A DNA stretch of 64,000 nt from Epiperipatus broadwayi (GCA_028023455.1 JAQFVV010006852.1:1-64000); one strand, 5' to 3'; counted from the stretch's first letter, positions 1-10,619 are shown. Numbers and translations: made by a program. The notes: generated from the sequence alone by a model not told the origin.

Positions 1-59
1 TATATATTATGTGTGTATGTATCTCTCTGTGTATGTCAATATTAAAGTGTAGTGCTTTT

Positions 60-830
60 AGATGTATATGTAATTTAAATGGAAGAAAACTATCTTTTCA
101 CACATGTTACCAATAATCTGCTCTCCACATCAACAAATGTTTTAAAGTATGGGCAGCTACATATATTTAGAATCTCCTCTTAAATAAACAAACATCCATT
201 GACAATTTGGGAATGGAGTTTGATTTTAAGTAACAACCAGATTTTTATTTCATATAAAATTTTGAAGTATATATCCCAGGAAATAAAAAATATTTCATTT
301 GTAAAGATCTGCAATAATATATGACATTAGTTGAAGTAAATGTTTAAACATTATATTAGCATAGTATTTACATACATATACAATTTAGATAGAAGAAAAC
401 TACCTTTAACACATGTATTGTGAATAGTCAGTACTCCACACATCAATAAATGTTTTTAAAGTACAGGGACACACCTTTACTTAGAGTCTTCTCTTAAATA
501 ACCAACATTCATTGAGAGTGCTGGAAATGGTGTATGATTTTATTTAACAAGATTTCTAAATGAGTTTATTACTTATAAAGCTTTGAATTATAAATCCCAG
601 AGTAGAGAAAGTATTTCATTTTAATGTCCTGTAATAACAAACCACATTCATTTAAATAGATGTAAATAATAAATAGCATAGAATTTTTAAACATATGTAA
701 TTTCTTGAAAGGAAGTACTGTACTCTATATCAATACATATTTAAAAATATGGACCACCATCCACTCTTAGATTCTACTCTTTAAAAAAAATCAACATTCA
801 TTGATTGTGCTGAGATGGAATGATATATAT
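60..830. repeat. Degenerate ~300-bp tandem repeat, about 2.5 copies
   Basis: Three blocks recur with spacings of about 313 and 286 bp. One landmark is a 'catcaacaaatgtttt'-like string near 128, 441 and 727, each followed by a block ending 'ctcctctt', 'cttctctt' or 'ctactctt' near 181, 495 and 781. A second is 'atgtaatttaaatggaag' near 67, repeated near 377 and 692. The copies are diverged and no coding potential is visible. It may be an old satellite or a tandem part of a larger element. The array could begin to the left of the window. Confidence 0.75.
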
Positions 831-982
831 ATATTTGGTTATGGAATATAATATCATTTTTATCACATACTGTTATTTTTGTCTCAGTAATTTTATTTTT
901 ACTTGTAGTCATTCTTATATATATATATAATACTAAATATTGCTTTACTTTTTTGTCATCCCCAACATGTTTTTTTTATACA

Positions 983-1771
983 CAGAGGGACTCAAAAATA
1001 ATCGCAATTTTGTAATAAAAAATTGTATATTTATTTTTAGGTGTTACAAATTCACTTACTTTATTAAAAAGTATCACTAATCTAGCCCAGTTTGTCATTT
1101 TTCAAAGTAGTCCAGAAACATTTGCAAAGTGAGCATTTTTATGCTTTTGTCACTTCCCTCTCCAGTTCTACGTCTTCATAATAAAATATAAAAAATTGAG
1201 ACATTTTTTCATTCGAGAGATTTAAAAAAAATCGCATGAAGTGAGATCGAGTGAATACGGCTGATAGATAATCTGGGTCATGTTAAATTTAATTAAAAAG
1301 TGTTTCACACTGAATGCATTGAGAGATGACACAGTTGGGATGATGTTTGCACTCATTTTTTTTTGCACAAAATGGGATGTTTAGTCTTGCGTTGTTAGCC
1401 GAGAGGTATCGCAGCCGCCATGCAAGCAAGTAGTTGGTTGCAGACGGGTGTGAGTTCGCGTCCCGGCAGATGCTATGACATATGAAAAAAAAAAAATGGG
1501 ATGTTTACCTTTTACCGCATCATGCAAATGTTTCAAAACTTGCAGATAAAATGTCGGACCATTACAAACTAAATCTAAAAGAAAAAGTCCGTTTGTGTAA
1601 AAAAAAAAAAAAAATCAGCATTAATTCGAACATTTTACAAAAAAACAAAAATTGACAAATATGCGAAACGTACTTAGAAAAAAATATGCTGCGTGAACCC
1701 AAGATTTCACATGGTAATGTGATTTGGTAGATTGATATAGAAGGGCTCCTGCAAAAAGCATATAACAGCAA
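983..1771 (-). mobile_element. mariner-like DNA transposon, decayed transposase
   Basis: Minus-strand translation in shifting frames gives mariner transposase landmarks. In order these are a stretch like LQVLKHLHDAVKG, a block resembling the HHDNAP motif but reading HHPNCV, an SVKHFLIKFNMT block, and YSLDLTSCDFF (the family's YSPDLAPCDFF). Transposases of the IS630-Tc1-mariner group cut and paste with a DDD/DDE triad. Here the middle Asp is replaced by Pro and frames are broken, so it is dead. The 3' side ends near 983 beside 'gggactcaaaaataatcg', a possible remnant of the terminal inverted repeat; I could not find its partner. A SINE sits inside it. Confidence 0.8.
1384..1492 (+). mobile_element. 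tRNA-derived SINE, copy 1
   Basis: A 109-bp insertion flanked by a perfect 15-bp direct repeat (1369-1383 and 1493-1507), best read as the target-site duplication of retroposition. It begins with a tRNA-like head: A-box-like 'tagccgagagg' near 1397 and B-box-like 'agttcgcgtcc' near 1453, the internal pol III promoter elements. It continues with 'atgctatgacatatga' and ends in a poly-A run. It lies inside the mariner relic, so it is the younger of the two. Two further copies of the family occur at 25861-25936 and 32896-33002. The body is very short, with almost nothing between the tRNA head and the A tail. It is non-autonomous and presumably uses a LINE's enzymes. Confidence 0.88.
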
Positions 1772-3370
1772 AAGTACTTACAACACTAGACATGCATGCC
1801 AGAGAACAATTCCAGTTATTTTTGAATCCCCTTTTATATATTATAAAACATACTAGAGCATAAATAAAAAATATCTTGAAATTGATTTTAAGAATAGAAT
1901 AAAAAATAAAAATCAGCAAATATTAATAGAATATAAATTCCATAAAACAAAAATGTACATAAGATAAAAATAGGTATAGAACAACAATAATTAAAAAAAA
2001 AATAATAATAAAACGTTGAAATTAAAAGACTACACACTTGTTTTATAGTAAATAAAAAATAATAATGAAAAAATATTAATATATTTACGAGTGTGCAGAG
2101 ATTAAACAAATTTATAAATAAAATGTAAACGATTTCTTTAAACAAAAATTGATGGTAAAACGTAATAAGATTTAAAAAAACTCAGGAGTCATATTTAAAT
2201 TTTTTCTTGAAAGTACATGCAATGTGTGATTAATAAGATTCCTCAATAGATACTTAGATAACAATGGCCAATCAAGACGTAAACGTTTTGAATGTATTTT
2301 CAATTAAAAATACCGAAAAAATAAATACTTACATGAATAATTAAAGTGTTATGTTACGATCATATTTAAATATTGGATGTAGTTTAACTTTAGGAACAAC
2401 CAAACTAAAGAACAACGTAAATATTTTAACACAACTTTTTTAAAAATGAAAATGTTTATTTTAAAAATAAAAACTTTAGTCAACTACAGTTGTGTAAAAA
2501 TAAACTTTGCGATGCAGATTTTCCTGAGTAATTTATGATTATTTTAATCACCAAATTATTTTTAAATCATTTAAAAATTTACATAACTCGATGATAGTTT
2601 TATAATCCTTGATCTGATCTCCTAATAAATTAAAAACCAATCGCATTTTCATTTCTAATTTTATTAACAGGATTATTTACGAATGAAAAATGCCAGTCTT
2701 CTCCTTGAAAATTAGCATTTCGTGTTGACAGCTTATTAACAAATGACTTTTTAATAAGCAGAGAATTAAGTATGGGGAGATTGGAGATTTAAATAATTGC
2801 AAAAAACTGATAAAAGATGTAATCAGCATTTTGTATTAAATAACAATAAAATCATTTATATGGAATGGATTTTTCACTTTTTCACTTCACCGTTTATTGT
2901 TATCATTTACTAATTATAATTATTGTACAAAAAATATATGTATTACTTTTCTAAATAAAGATATTTAGAAATAATTTGGTGCAATCTAGGTCTATGTTTA
3001 TATGATATTCATTCATGATTAAATTTTGTTACTATTAGGAATCGCTTTAAAATAATTTATTTCCCCATTTCAATATTTTTATATTATATCAATAACATTT
3101 AAGATTTGTGGTGGAGCGATAAGACATCTATTGTCACGCATATGATCGGAATTCAAATCTAGATTGAGTAGAAATGAAATTTATTTTCAATTTTAAAGCA
3201 AGTGCAGGCTTAATATATTCAGATATTAGTCTCAGCCAAATTAGCTATATTCATTGACAAATAGTGGTGATAAGTGCGTATGTAGCCATTATTATATTTA
3301 AAGCAAAAACGGAATAAAAAAGTTATTAAAGTCATTTGCTCTACATTTGTCTATTTAATTGCTATTTCAT
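1772..3370. other. AT-rich stretch, nothing recognised
   Basis: Long A and T runs with stops in all frames. The lysine/isoleucine- or phenylalanine-rich short reading frames here look compositional. No tandem structure or transposon landmark was seen. Confidence 0.6.
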
Positions 3371-3399
3371 TATCTTCATCATTATCAACAATTATCAAT

Positions 3400-3881
3400 C
3401 TACTGTAGAATGAAGGTCTCTCCAAGTATTCAATCTATTCTCCAATGTGTAGCTTCTCTTTTCCACACCATTCTGGACAAAATTTATTTTATTCATCCAT
3501 CTCACGGTCTCTTTCTGGTCTTTTACAATCCTTGGAATCCAGTTTAAGATATTAACTGTCCATCTATCATCATCTCTTCTAGCAAGATGTACATCTCATC
3601 TTCATTTCAGTCTCTTAATTCTTTCACCAATGTCAGTAACACCTGTTTGCTCTATCACCCGTGAATTTCAATTTTGATCTCTTCACTGTCGTTTGAGTGG
3701 TGTGAAATCTCTGTATTGCTATTCTGTTAAGTGTCCAAGTCTCAGATCCATAAGGAAGAACTGGTAAAACACATTTATTAAAAACCTTCCTTTTTAAACA
3801 CATTGGCATACTTCCTTTTAATGTTATTGCTACCAAAGGCACTCCAACCCAGTTAATTTTATGATTAATTTCATATATCAT
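3400..3881 (-). pseudogene. LINE C-terminal region
   Basis: The frame 3881-3633 holds MPMCLKRKVFNKCVLPVLPYGSETWTL in two consecutive blocks, a hallmark of RTE-type ORFs just after the RT thumb. The following residues (VTDIGERIKRLK and a block ending near TWRDLHSTVD at about 3400) match the family's usual end in order, after frame changes. The reading ends near 3400, so the ancestral stop and 3' UTR should lie just below that. The first bases below 3370 are AT-rich with no obvious simple-repeat tail. Confidence 0.8.
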
Positions 3882-3989
3882 GTTTCCATCTGTAGTAATA
3901 ATCTGACCATAGTATTTGTAGTTGTTAACTTTTCTAACTCATCATTATCAATCTTTACCAACATCTTTTGAGAAAATCCATTGAACACT

Positions 3990-4700
3990 ACTCTTTTTAA
4001 CATTCATTTTTAGTCCTACTTTCTTACATCTATCTGATAACTCTTGCAACATTTCCTGAAGCTCTGAACTATTGTTTTCAAAAACAACTATATTATTAGC
4101 AAAATCTAAATGACTTAAATAATCTCCATTTTCTTTTATTCATTTATCTTCCCATTTCTTGCAGTATTACTGTAAAAAGTTTTGGAAATATGAGGCACTC
4201 CATCCTTTTCAATGTTAATTTTCCTACTATCATTTATCATTATGGAATATAATTGTTGCTGTTGCATTTTTATAAATATTCTTCAGAATATGATAATATG
4301 TTGGGTCTATATCTTGATGATCCAATGCTTTAATCAATGAAGAAATGATTATAGAATCAAATATCTTTTCATAATCTACAAATCCAAAGCAAGGTGGCAA
4401 CTCACATTCATTGATTCTTTCTATAACTTTTCTCAACATTTGGATATGATCCTCTTTAGTAAAACCTTTTTTAAATCCAGTTTCTTCTTTTGGTTAGTTG
4501 AAATTCAAAATTCTTTGTAGATGAGTTGTCATTTTTTTGATGAAAATTTCATATAAAACTGATATGAGACTAATAGGTCTGTAGTTTCTAATATCTTCTT
4601 TATCCCTTTTTTAAAATATTAATATTGCATTCTCCTAATCATCTGGGACATCTTTATCATTTAGACATTTGGTATATAACTTTGCCAAAAAAAATCTATT
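3990..4700 (-). pseudogene. LINE reverse transcriptase domain, catalytic box lost
   Basis: Recognisable RT blocks in order on the minus strand: DIRNYRPISLISVLYEIF (near 4600-4540), RKVIERINECELPPCFGFVDYEKIFDS (motif A region, ORF 4439-4230) and HLDFANNIVVF (motif C region; box codons at 4091-4105). Functional relatives read HLRFADDIVLF, so both catalytic aspartates of motif C are asparagines here. Frames shift several times between the blocks. The domain copied the LINE RNA into DNA at the target site in the ancestor. Confidence 0.85.
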
Positions 4701-5220
4701 TATTCACTTGCTTGTTTTAAAATATCAATTATACATCCATCTTACTTGGAGCTTTTCTTTCATAAATTTAATTACATGTTTCACTTCTCCTTTTAAAATC
4801 TTGGGCAATTCAGAAGATATAATAGTTTGTAAGAAGTACTTGTTCTTTACACATTTCATGTTGCCATTTGTCTTTTTAGTAATAGTTTCATCTTTATTTC
4901 TTATTACAGAAATAAGTTTACTACCAATATCAAATTATTGTTTTACACTCTTGAGAGTTTTATTATCTTCTATAGCAATCATTGATAGTTCCCAATTATA
5001 CTTTTTTTTATCATTATTAACTCTTTTTTGCACCAGTTTACAAAATTTGAGATATTTAAACCTTCTTAATGCATCATTTTTATATATTTTAATATTCATT
5101 CTTTTCTCATTCAAATGCTACTTTTTATGTCAACTATCTTTGTTGCAGTTTTAGAAGTGTCTCAGTTATTTTCCTATTGATTTCATTTAAATCTGAATCA
5201 TGTTCAAAATCTGGTAATAT

Positions 5221-6096
5221 TTAAAAATGATTTGGAATTTCTAATTTAAATTCATTAGAATGTTTCTGAAAATTAAGAATATCAACTGTGAATAATGTTT
5301 TCCTTAATAATTTTTGTTTTTTTAGTTTTGCATTAACATGTATTTTACTTCTTATTAATTGATGACCACTTCTTGTGTTGAATTTATTAAGAACATTACA
5401 ATCTTGAAATATAGTCAAAATATAAACCAATTCTGCTGTACCTTCATTTGGATGCATCCATGTCCATTTTTTTAAACATCTTTCTCAAAAAAATAATTCA
5501 TTATATAAAGTTTTAATTTTCTGCATGTTCCACAAATACATGTCCTCTTTCATTTTTATTACCATACAAATTTACTTACAGCACTTTCATCTTTCAATTG
5601 CTTATCAACTTTAGTGTTAAAGTTTCCCATAACAATTTTAAAATATTGTTTGATCTGATCAAAAGCCTTTTGTATATCCATATAAGAATCCTCTACTACT
5701 TCATCACTATGAAAACTTGTTGGGGCATACACCATCAATCTCCACATTGTTGTTCCTCCACTTTTTATTTATAATGGATTCTGGTCCAATTCTATTTGCA
5801 ATATTTGTGCTCATGTTGTACAGTGCATGTCTACTTTTTAAATTGATTGAATCTTCACCTTTTTTTTTAACTTCACAAAATCGAATAACATTCCATTTAT
5901 TATGAGAATTCTTCTTCCATTTCTTAAATCTTCCTTTACTTGAATGTGATCTGCAGTTGTAAGTTCCTAAATAAAATGTCATCATCAAATGGCAGCCTGG
6001 ATCTGCAATCAGAGGATTCTTAGCATCCACTGCCTTATCACCAATTGCTGCCTTAGTTGATGCCTTTAGAGCCTCCTGGGAATTTTTGACTGTCAT
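5221..6096 (-). pseudogene. LINE endonuclease domain, broken into several frames
   Basis: The first segment (6096-5707) starts MTVKNSQEALKA and contains YLGTYNCRS, KWNVIRFCEVKKKGED and LKSRHALY. These are the N-terminal beta strands and the catalytic Glu region (usually xxEVR) of exonuclease/endonuclease/phosphatase-fold LINE nucleases. A second frame (5747-5559) carries LMVYAPTSFHSDE and IVMGNFNTKVDKQ; the family's usual box is GDFNAKVG, and here the Asp of GDFN is Asn. A third frame (5457-5221) carries NKFNTRSGHQLIRSKI, the usual SDHR/RMI box, with SDH changed to SGH. At least two frameshifts and two lost active-site acids make it non-functional. Confidence 0.85.
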
Positions 6097-6470
6097 GATT
6101 GCAAATATTTATTAGAATTTTTTTTTATTCATACCCATATTCATTCTGCCTTCAAGAATACTCAACTGGTATTTCAGTTAAGAGCTATCAGGCAACTGAC
6201 TGTGGTGCTTCTTGATCTTAAACTCAGGGGTAAAAAGCTCATAAACTCACCATGCTAGTTAATAGGTGTTGATGAGCAGTCTAGATAATGGGTGCTGGTA
6301 AGCAACCCATCCATGTTTGTATACTATATAAATAATCACATAGTAATAACAACTGCAATGATAAGAGTGTATGGAATGGATATTAGGAATTTGCCCGGCT
6401 TGGTTCTTTTAAGACCTCCAAGAGGAATCAAAGGATCTCCTTTCAGTTAGCAGCAGACTCTTTTCTGCAG

Positions 6471-6894
6471 CCAAAGTCTATGATTATTTCACTTATTTTT
6501 AAATATCATAAAATTTATCAGAATTTTATATAAAATATAACATTATATAACTGAGTTGTCTCAGCAATTGTACTAAGCACCGTTTTACTAATATAAACCA
6601 ACGAATTATAAATATTGGAAAATATAAAACTATCCATTCCAGTATCCGTTATAATGAATATCAAATGATGTAAGTAACCATTAATGTTTTACTTCCATTT
6701 GCATATGGATATATCTAAATTGTAGATAATTTAAAGATTCTATTATAGTTTTTACCTATTAGTGGCTTGAAATGATGTGCATATTTTTTAATAACATATC
6801 ATGAATTGGATTTTGTTTTCTGCTATGTTTCACTTCTATTAATTTGTCAAGAAATACAGTTCCCAGAACTGCTAAAAAGTTAATGTTCTTTTTA
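6471..6894. other. AT-rich spacer, nothing recognised
   Basis: Lies between the LINE 5' end and a short PLE-like tail. I see no coding frame, repeat or promoter that I can support. Confidence 0.5.
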
Positions 6895-7015
6895 ATGAGG
6901 CTGATAGCCTAGTAAGACATTCATACTTTCTGTGAATATATTTATATATATTAATGGCACTTGAGGCTTAAAAAATTAATCAAAAGTACATCTAGAGATT
7001 TAAAGACTGTTTTTA
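6895..7015 (+). repeat. Possible isolated 3' tail of a PLE related to the 15-16 kb pair
   Basis: The stretch about 6975-7010 resembles the end of the plus-strand PLE copy at 16231-16268 and, reversed, 14925-14962. All share an 'aattaa-c-aaaagtac-tct' block followed by 'agatt-aaagact'. About 30 of 36 bases agree by eye. The block is short and AT-rich, so this is tentative. If real, it is a severely 5'-truncated copy. Confidence 0.4.
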
Positions 7016-7144
7016 ATAGTTTATTACCATTTAATTTATTATTTTTATTATAATTACAATTTTGTTTTAATTAACATTCATTTTATTTATATTACATATA
7101 CATATTTCACTTGATGGTAATTTTTATAAAACCATTATGTCGTC

Positions 7145-7305
7145 TTTCTTATATACTTTTTTCTGAAATGAATATAAAATATAATCAATTTTATAGACAA
7201 CTTTATGTTTAAATAATAAATTTATTTTCATCAAACAGATTTTCTTTCAAAATTGAACCTTGTCAAGATGTTATAATAATTCAAAATGCCATGTGATATG
7301 ATGTG
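7145..7305 (-). repeat. Inverted copy of the PLE-F 3' tail (pseudo-LTR arm)
   Basis: Read on the minus strand it matches 9040-9188 with few differences; shared strings include 'attttgaattattataac', 'ggttcaattttgaa' and 'aagttgtctataaaattg'. It marks the left boundary of the element. Confidence 0.85.
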
Positions 7306-7339
7306 ATGCACTGTGAGTTCTTCTTAAATGGAGTCAGAA

Positions 7340-7690
7340 ATCTCTCAGCAACTATGCCCAGAGAAACATGTTAGCCACTTTATCTTCCACTCTCCACTCT
7401 AAATTTTCCCATATTCTGCTCCATCCCATTTCCACAACATAATCTTTGTCAACTCTATAGCCTTTATATCTAAATCCCCCTTATCTTTTCCCAAACCCAG
7501 CATAAAAACCAATAATCCACTTTCTGTATAATCACTTTTTTTATATTTAATCTTTCATAACTTTATTATTTGTACCCTTTCTGTTTTCAAGCATTTACAT
7601 TCAATTAACAAATGTCGAATATTTTCTATTTCTTCCTTACACAATTTACAGTCTAAATCACCCATATTTTTCCATTTACATGTGTTATCT
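7340..7690 (-). pseudogene. LINE C-terminal fragment with CCHC-like knuckle
   Basis: On the minus strand, about 7690-7595 reads WKNMGDLDCKLCKEEIENI followed by RHLLIEC. This is the C-x2-C...H...C knuckle found at the C-terminus of many LINE proteins. The sequence behind it continues for about 250 bp with stops. It is unrelated to the flanking PLE and is probably an older insertion or a pick-up between the inverted arm and the RT. Confidence 0.6.
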
Positions 7691-7703
7691 TGTTGGAAAG
7701 TAG

Positions 7704-8306
7704 TGTATAAAAAATTCTGAGGAAGTAGTAAAAGGATTAAAAACAGTTAAATTAAGTAGGAATAGTAATATAGCATCATTTGATATAGAAAAAATATATC
7801 AAAGTGTATCTAGGAAAGAAATTATTAACATTGTAGTAAGAAAAATAAAAAATGAGAAGATAATTTCAAAAGAATGGATAAAAATCATAGAAGAGGTTTT
7901 AATCATAATTAATGAAACATATTTAAAATATAATAATGAATTTTGGAATATAGAAAAAGAATGGATAATGGGCTGTTCGATAAGTGGAATTATGGCATCA
8001 AGTATGGTAGATTACATTGAGCAGAAAGTAATTGATAAGTATATTAAAAATGGATCAATTATAAAATATTATCAATATGTAGATGATATTATAGTTGTGG
8101 GAAATAGAAGAAGGATAATGAAAGCATTTAATGAACTAAATAGAAATATGTTTAACATTAAATTTACTATAGAAAATAATAAAGAAGAAATAAAATATTT
8201 AGATTTATTAATAAAAAATGATGAAAATGGAGAGATTAAGATAAAGCACTGCATAAAGAATAAAAATGTAAGAGGAATGATACATCCAAAATCTTATCAA
8301 CCTTGA
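7704..8306 (+). pseudogene. PLE-F reverse transcriptase, 200 codons open
   Basis: The frame is open from 7704 to the stop at 8304-8306 (200 codons). An ATG occurs only at 7968, but homology extends upstream of it. Motifs in order: ASFDIEKIYQSVSRKE (motif A with its catalytic Asp), MGCSISGIMASSMVDYIEQ (motif B) and YQYVDDI at 8070-8090 (motif C, both catalytic Asp intact), then FNIKFTIENN and EIKYLDLLI, which follow the catalytic box in PLEs. The N-terminal RT fingers are missing, so the copy is 5'-truncated. A stop follows the thumb region and the reading shifts frame into the linker. It is the least decayed enzyme in the window. Confidence 0.85.
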
Positions 8307-8935
8307 TGTCAAAAAATGGGAATACTAAAAGAAATAAAAGAAAAAATGATAGGCTTACATTAAGTGAAAAGGCAGCTATGGAGCAAAAATTGCAAATCCA
8401 AGAAAAATACATTGAATATGGATATAATAGGATTGTAAGAAATATTTTAAGAAATAAAAGAGAATATAAGAAAGTTAAGAATAAAAATGAAATAAAAAAT
8501 GGATTTCTAATCCATATTCCAAGGGAGTAAGTATATAATATTCTAAATGATTGAAAAGAAAAAATGAATGATAATATAGGTATTGGATGAAAAAATAGTA
8601 AATCATTAAAAAAATTAGTAAGTAATGAAAAAATAAGAAATTATAAGAATGATAAGATAGGAATAATTTATAAAATTATGTGTAAAATATGTATGATGAT
8701 ATGTATAGATCAGTCAGTGAAAAGTAAGATAGAAAGAGGTAAAGAGCATGACAGAGTAATAAATAGGAAAGATATTAAGTCGGGACCATTTTGCCATTTT
8801 TTAGAAAAAAGGCATATTATGAAATGTGAAGAAAGTATTGAAGTTATCAAATATTGTAAAGATTATAAAGAAAGAAAAGTATATGAGACAATGTATATAC
8901 AAGAAAATAAAGAGAAATGTATGAATTTAGTATAA
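8307..8935 (+). pseudogene. PLE-F linker and GIY-YIG endonuclease relic
   Basis: The frame 8303-8530 is lysine-rich and corresponds to the PLE linker. A second frame from about 8655 begins GIIYKIMCKIC, the 'GIY' half of a GIY-YIG nuclease. It continues MMICIDQS where an active enzyme would have YIG-Q/E, so the YIG half is lost. Downstream KEHDRVINRKDIKSG, CHFLEKRHIMK and KVYETMYIQ match the conserved C-terminal part of PLE endonucleases in order. In living elements this domain nicks target DNA to prime reverse transcription. Confidence 0.78.
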
Positions 8936-9189
8936 GGGTCAGTAAAGTTGGGAGGAAAATGGTCATTAAATAAAAATTGGAAAATATAAAAACATTATTA
9001 AAGTTAAGATTGACCAGTAGATGGTGTGCTAAGATAATATGTAAATCACATGACATTTTGAATTATTATAACACTTTGATATGGTTCAATTTTGAATGAA
9101 AATTGGTTTTATGAAAATAAATTTATCATTTAAACATAAAGTTGTCTATAAAATTGATTGTGTTTTATATTCAATTCAGAAGAAAATAT

Positions 9190-10091
9190 ATATATATACA
9201 TTAAAATGAATAATTTTTTACATTTTCAGTATTATCCATGTGGTCTTCTACATAGTTTTGGATTGTAAGAGTTGTGAGAATGCAAATTAATATAGCATTC
9301 AAAAATTTAAAAAAAATATATAATGTACTAATAGGCAACATCCAAATATATAAACTATTAATAATTACGTTTTGCTACTCTGCCATTCTAAATACTAATG
9401 TAAATAATACTAAAACAAAGTTTAAATATAAAATTTAGTATGATTTACTGTACTAAGTATACTTTCAACACTTTTGTATCATATAAATAGTTAGTCTGCT
9501 GAGGAAATTAATTTTTTGCTGATATGAATGCTACTTGATTTTTGGTTCATTACATATTCATTTTATGTAATGCCTTCTTTATTGCATGCTTATGATTGTT
9601 TCTTTTTTTTTGCACATAATTCATCTGTCTTTCATAATCATGAAAGAGAACACAGAAATAATTGTTATCCAGCTGTTGTCAAAATTATGTGCAAAAAAAA
9701 AAAAACTATTGCAAATATAAAATAAAGGAAGCATGATTTTTTACACAAAACAAATATGTAATGAACGTAAAATCAAATACATTCATTTCAGTAAAGAATT
9801 AATGTTCCCAACAGACTAACCATGAAAATGGCCCAAAAGCATTGAAAGTATAATTGGTACAATAAATATTACTAAATTTTATATTTAAATTAAAAATGTG
9901 ATATGTTTGTAAAAAATAATAATAATAATAATATTTAAATTTAAGTGAAACCAGTAAAATATATTAAAACTCTCTTAACAAAGAATGTATTGTTAAACAA
10001 CTCAGTTAAAAAATGATATTAAATAATTAAATTAAAAAAGATTAAGCCAGTATTGATAAAAAATTTAAAAACCATGAAAAAATTCAACAAA
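9190..10091. other. AT-rich spacer with a short (AAT)n
   Basis: Nothing coding was recognised. A short AAT run lies near 9917-9934. Poly-A and poly-T runs near 9600 and 9695 are compositional. Confidence 0.6.
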
Positions 10092-10265
10092 TTTAATAAT
10101 CAAGTCAAAATAAAAGTCATAGATCAATTCATAGATCACATGACCCTATCTCTTAAGCTTGTAAGTTATAAACAGTGAGGATTGCCAATTCCTCTACAAG
10201 CTTTATGATAAATGCTTAGCCAGAGCCAGCACTTAAAATATCTCTGTCAGGAACCCCTCCCCAAA

Positions 10266-10306
10266 CCCCTGACCATGGTTTCGTGCTTTGGCACTCCTCA
10301 GAGAGG
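10266..10306 (-). ncRNA. Hammerhead ribozyme, family 1, copy 3 (left arm)
   Basis: Reverse-strand copy with the same core (10301-10295), stem II and 'gaaa'; the cut is expected between 10271 and 10270 on the minus strand. It is identical to the right-arm copies in the motif. Confidence 0.85.
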
Positions 10307-10578
10307 TGTCAGGGTAGGTTCAGACCCTAGATCTAAAAATACCAACCCAAAGCCAAGCACTTAGCTAAAAGTTATCTATTGAGTGGAAAATCTGAAATTT
10401 TCAGACATGTACATGTCTTCAAACCCAGCTATCCAACTCAAATAGCTATATGGGGCTGATAGATCTTCAGCCATGCCACATAGTAGTAGTCATAGCAATA
10501 TAAAATTGCATAAGACTTTTTGGCAGAGACTATAAATAGTTGGTATTTTTAGATCTAGTGTCTGAACCTACCCTGACA

Positions 10579-10619
10579 CCTCTCTGAGGAGTGCCAAAGC
10601 ACGAAACCATGGTCAGGGG
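10579..10619 (+). ncRNA. Hammerhead ribozyme, family 1, copy 1
   Basis: Core 'ctgagga' (CUGANGA) at 10584-10590, stem II 'gtgc/gcac' with loop 'caaa', then 'gaaa' at 10603-10606. Stem III is short: A-C-C pairing G-G-U across a two-base loop (10606-10613). Cleavage is expected after C10614. Stem I pairs 'cctct' (10579-10583) with 'agggg' (10615-10619), one pair being G-U, and further pairing is possible outward. This is a type I layout with a short helix III, as in many animal hammerheads. Such ribozymes often work best as dimers, and the tandem copies would supply that. Confidence 0.85.

Larger units (their letters stand above)
3390..6470 (-). mobile_element. RTE-type LINE retrotransposon, decayed, near full length
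   Basis: Minus-strand non-LTR retrotransposon with the expected order: apurinic-type endonuclease (about 6096-5221), reverse transcriptase (about 4700-3990) and a C-terminal tail (about 3881-3400). Residues match RTE-clade endonuclease-reverse transcriptases by my recall of the family. Such elements nick the target and prime reverse transcription from it. About 370 bp upstream of the endonuclease (6100-6470) is less AT-rich than its surroundings and could be the original 5' UTR, so the copy may not be 5'-truncated. The frame is broken repeatedly and the RT catalytic box is lost, so the copy is inactive. No clear target duplication was seen. Confidence 0.88.
7145..9188 (+). mobile_element. Penelope-like element F with inverted terminal tail copy
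   Basis: A plus-strand PLE: RT domain (7704-8306), linker and GIY-YIG-type endonuclease (to about 8935), then a 3' UTR to about 9188. The last ~150 bp (9040-9188) recur in inverted orientation at 7145-7305 upstream of the RT. Inverted or direct terminal repeats of this kind ('pseudo-LTRs') are known for Penelope. A piece of an unrelated LINE in the opposite strand lies between the left arm and the RT. No clear target duplication was found. The RT is in unusually good condition, but the 5' part of the element is missing and the endonuclease is damaged. Confidence 0.8.

Noticed and set aside
3110-3190. Possible fourth tRNA-like SINE just below the LINE 3' end
   Set aside because: Only loose A-box and B-box resemblance; no target duplication, no shared tail.
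4669-5154. A 161-codon plus-strand frame rich in Phe, Leu and Ser
   Set aside because: It is the antisense of the decayed LINE and has no domain of its own.
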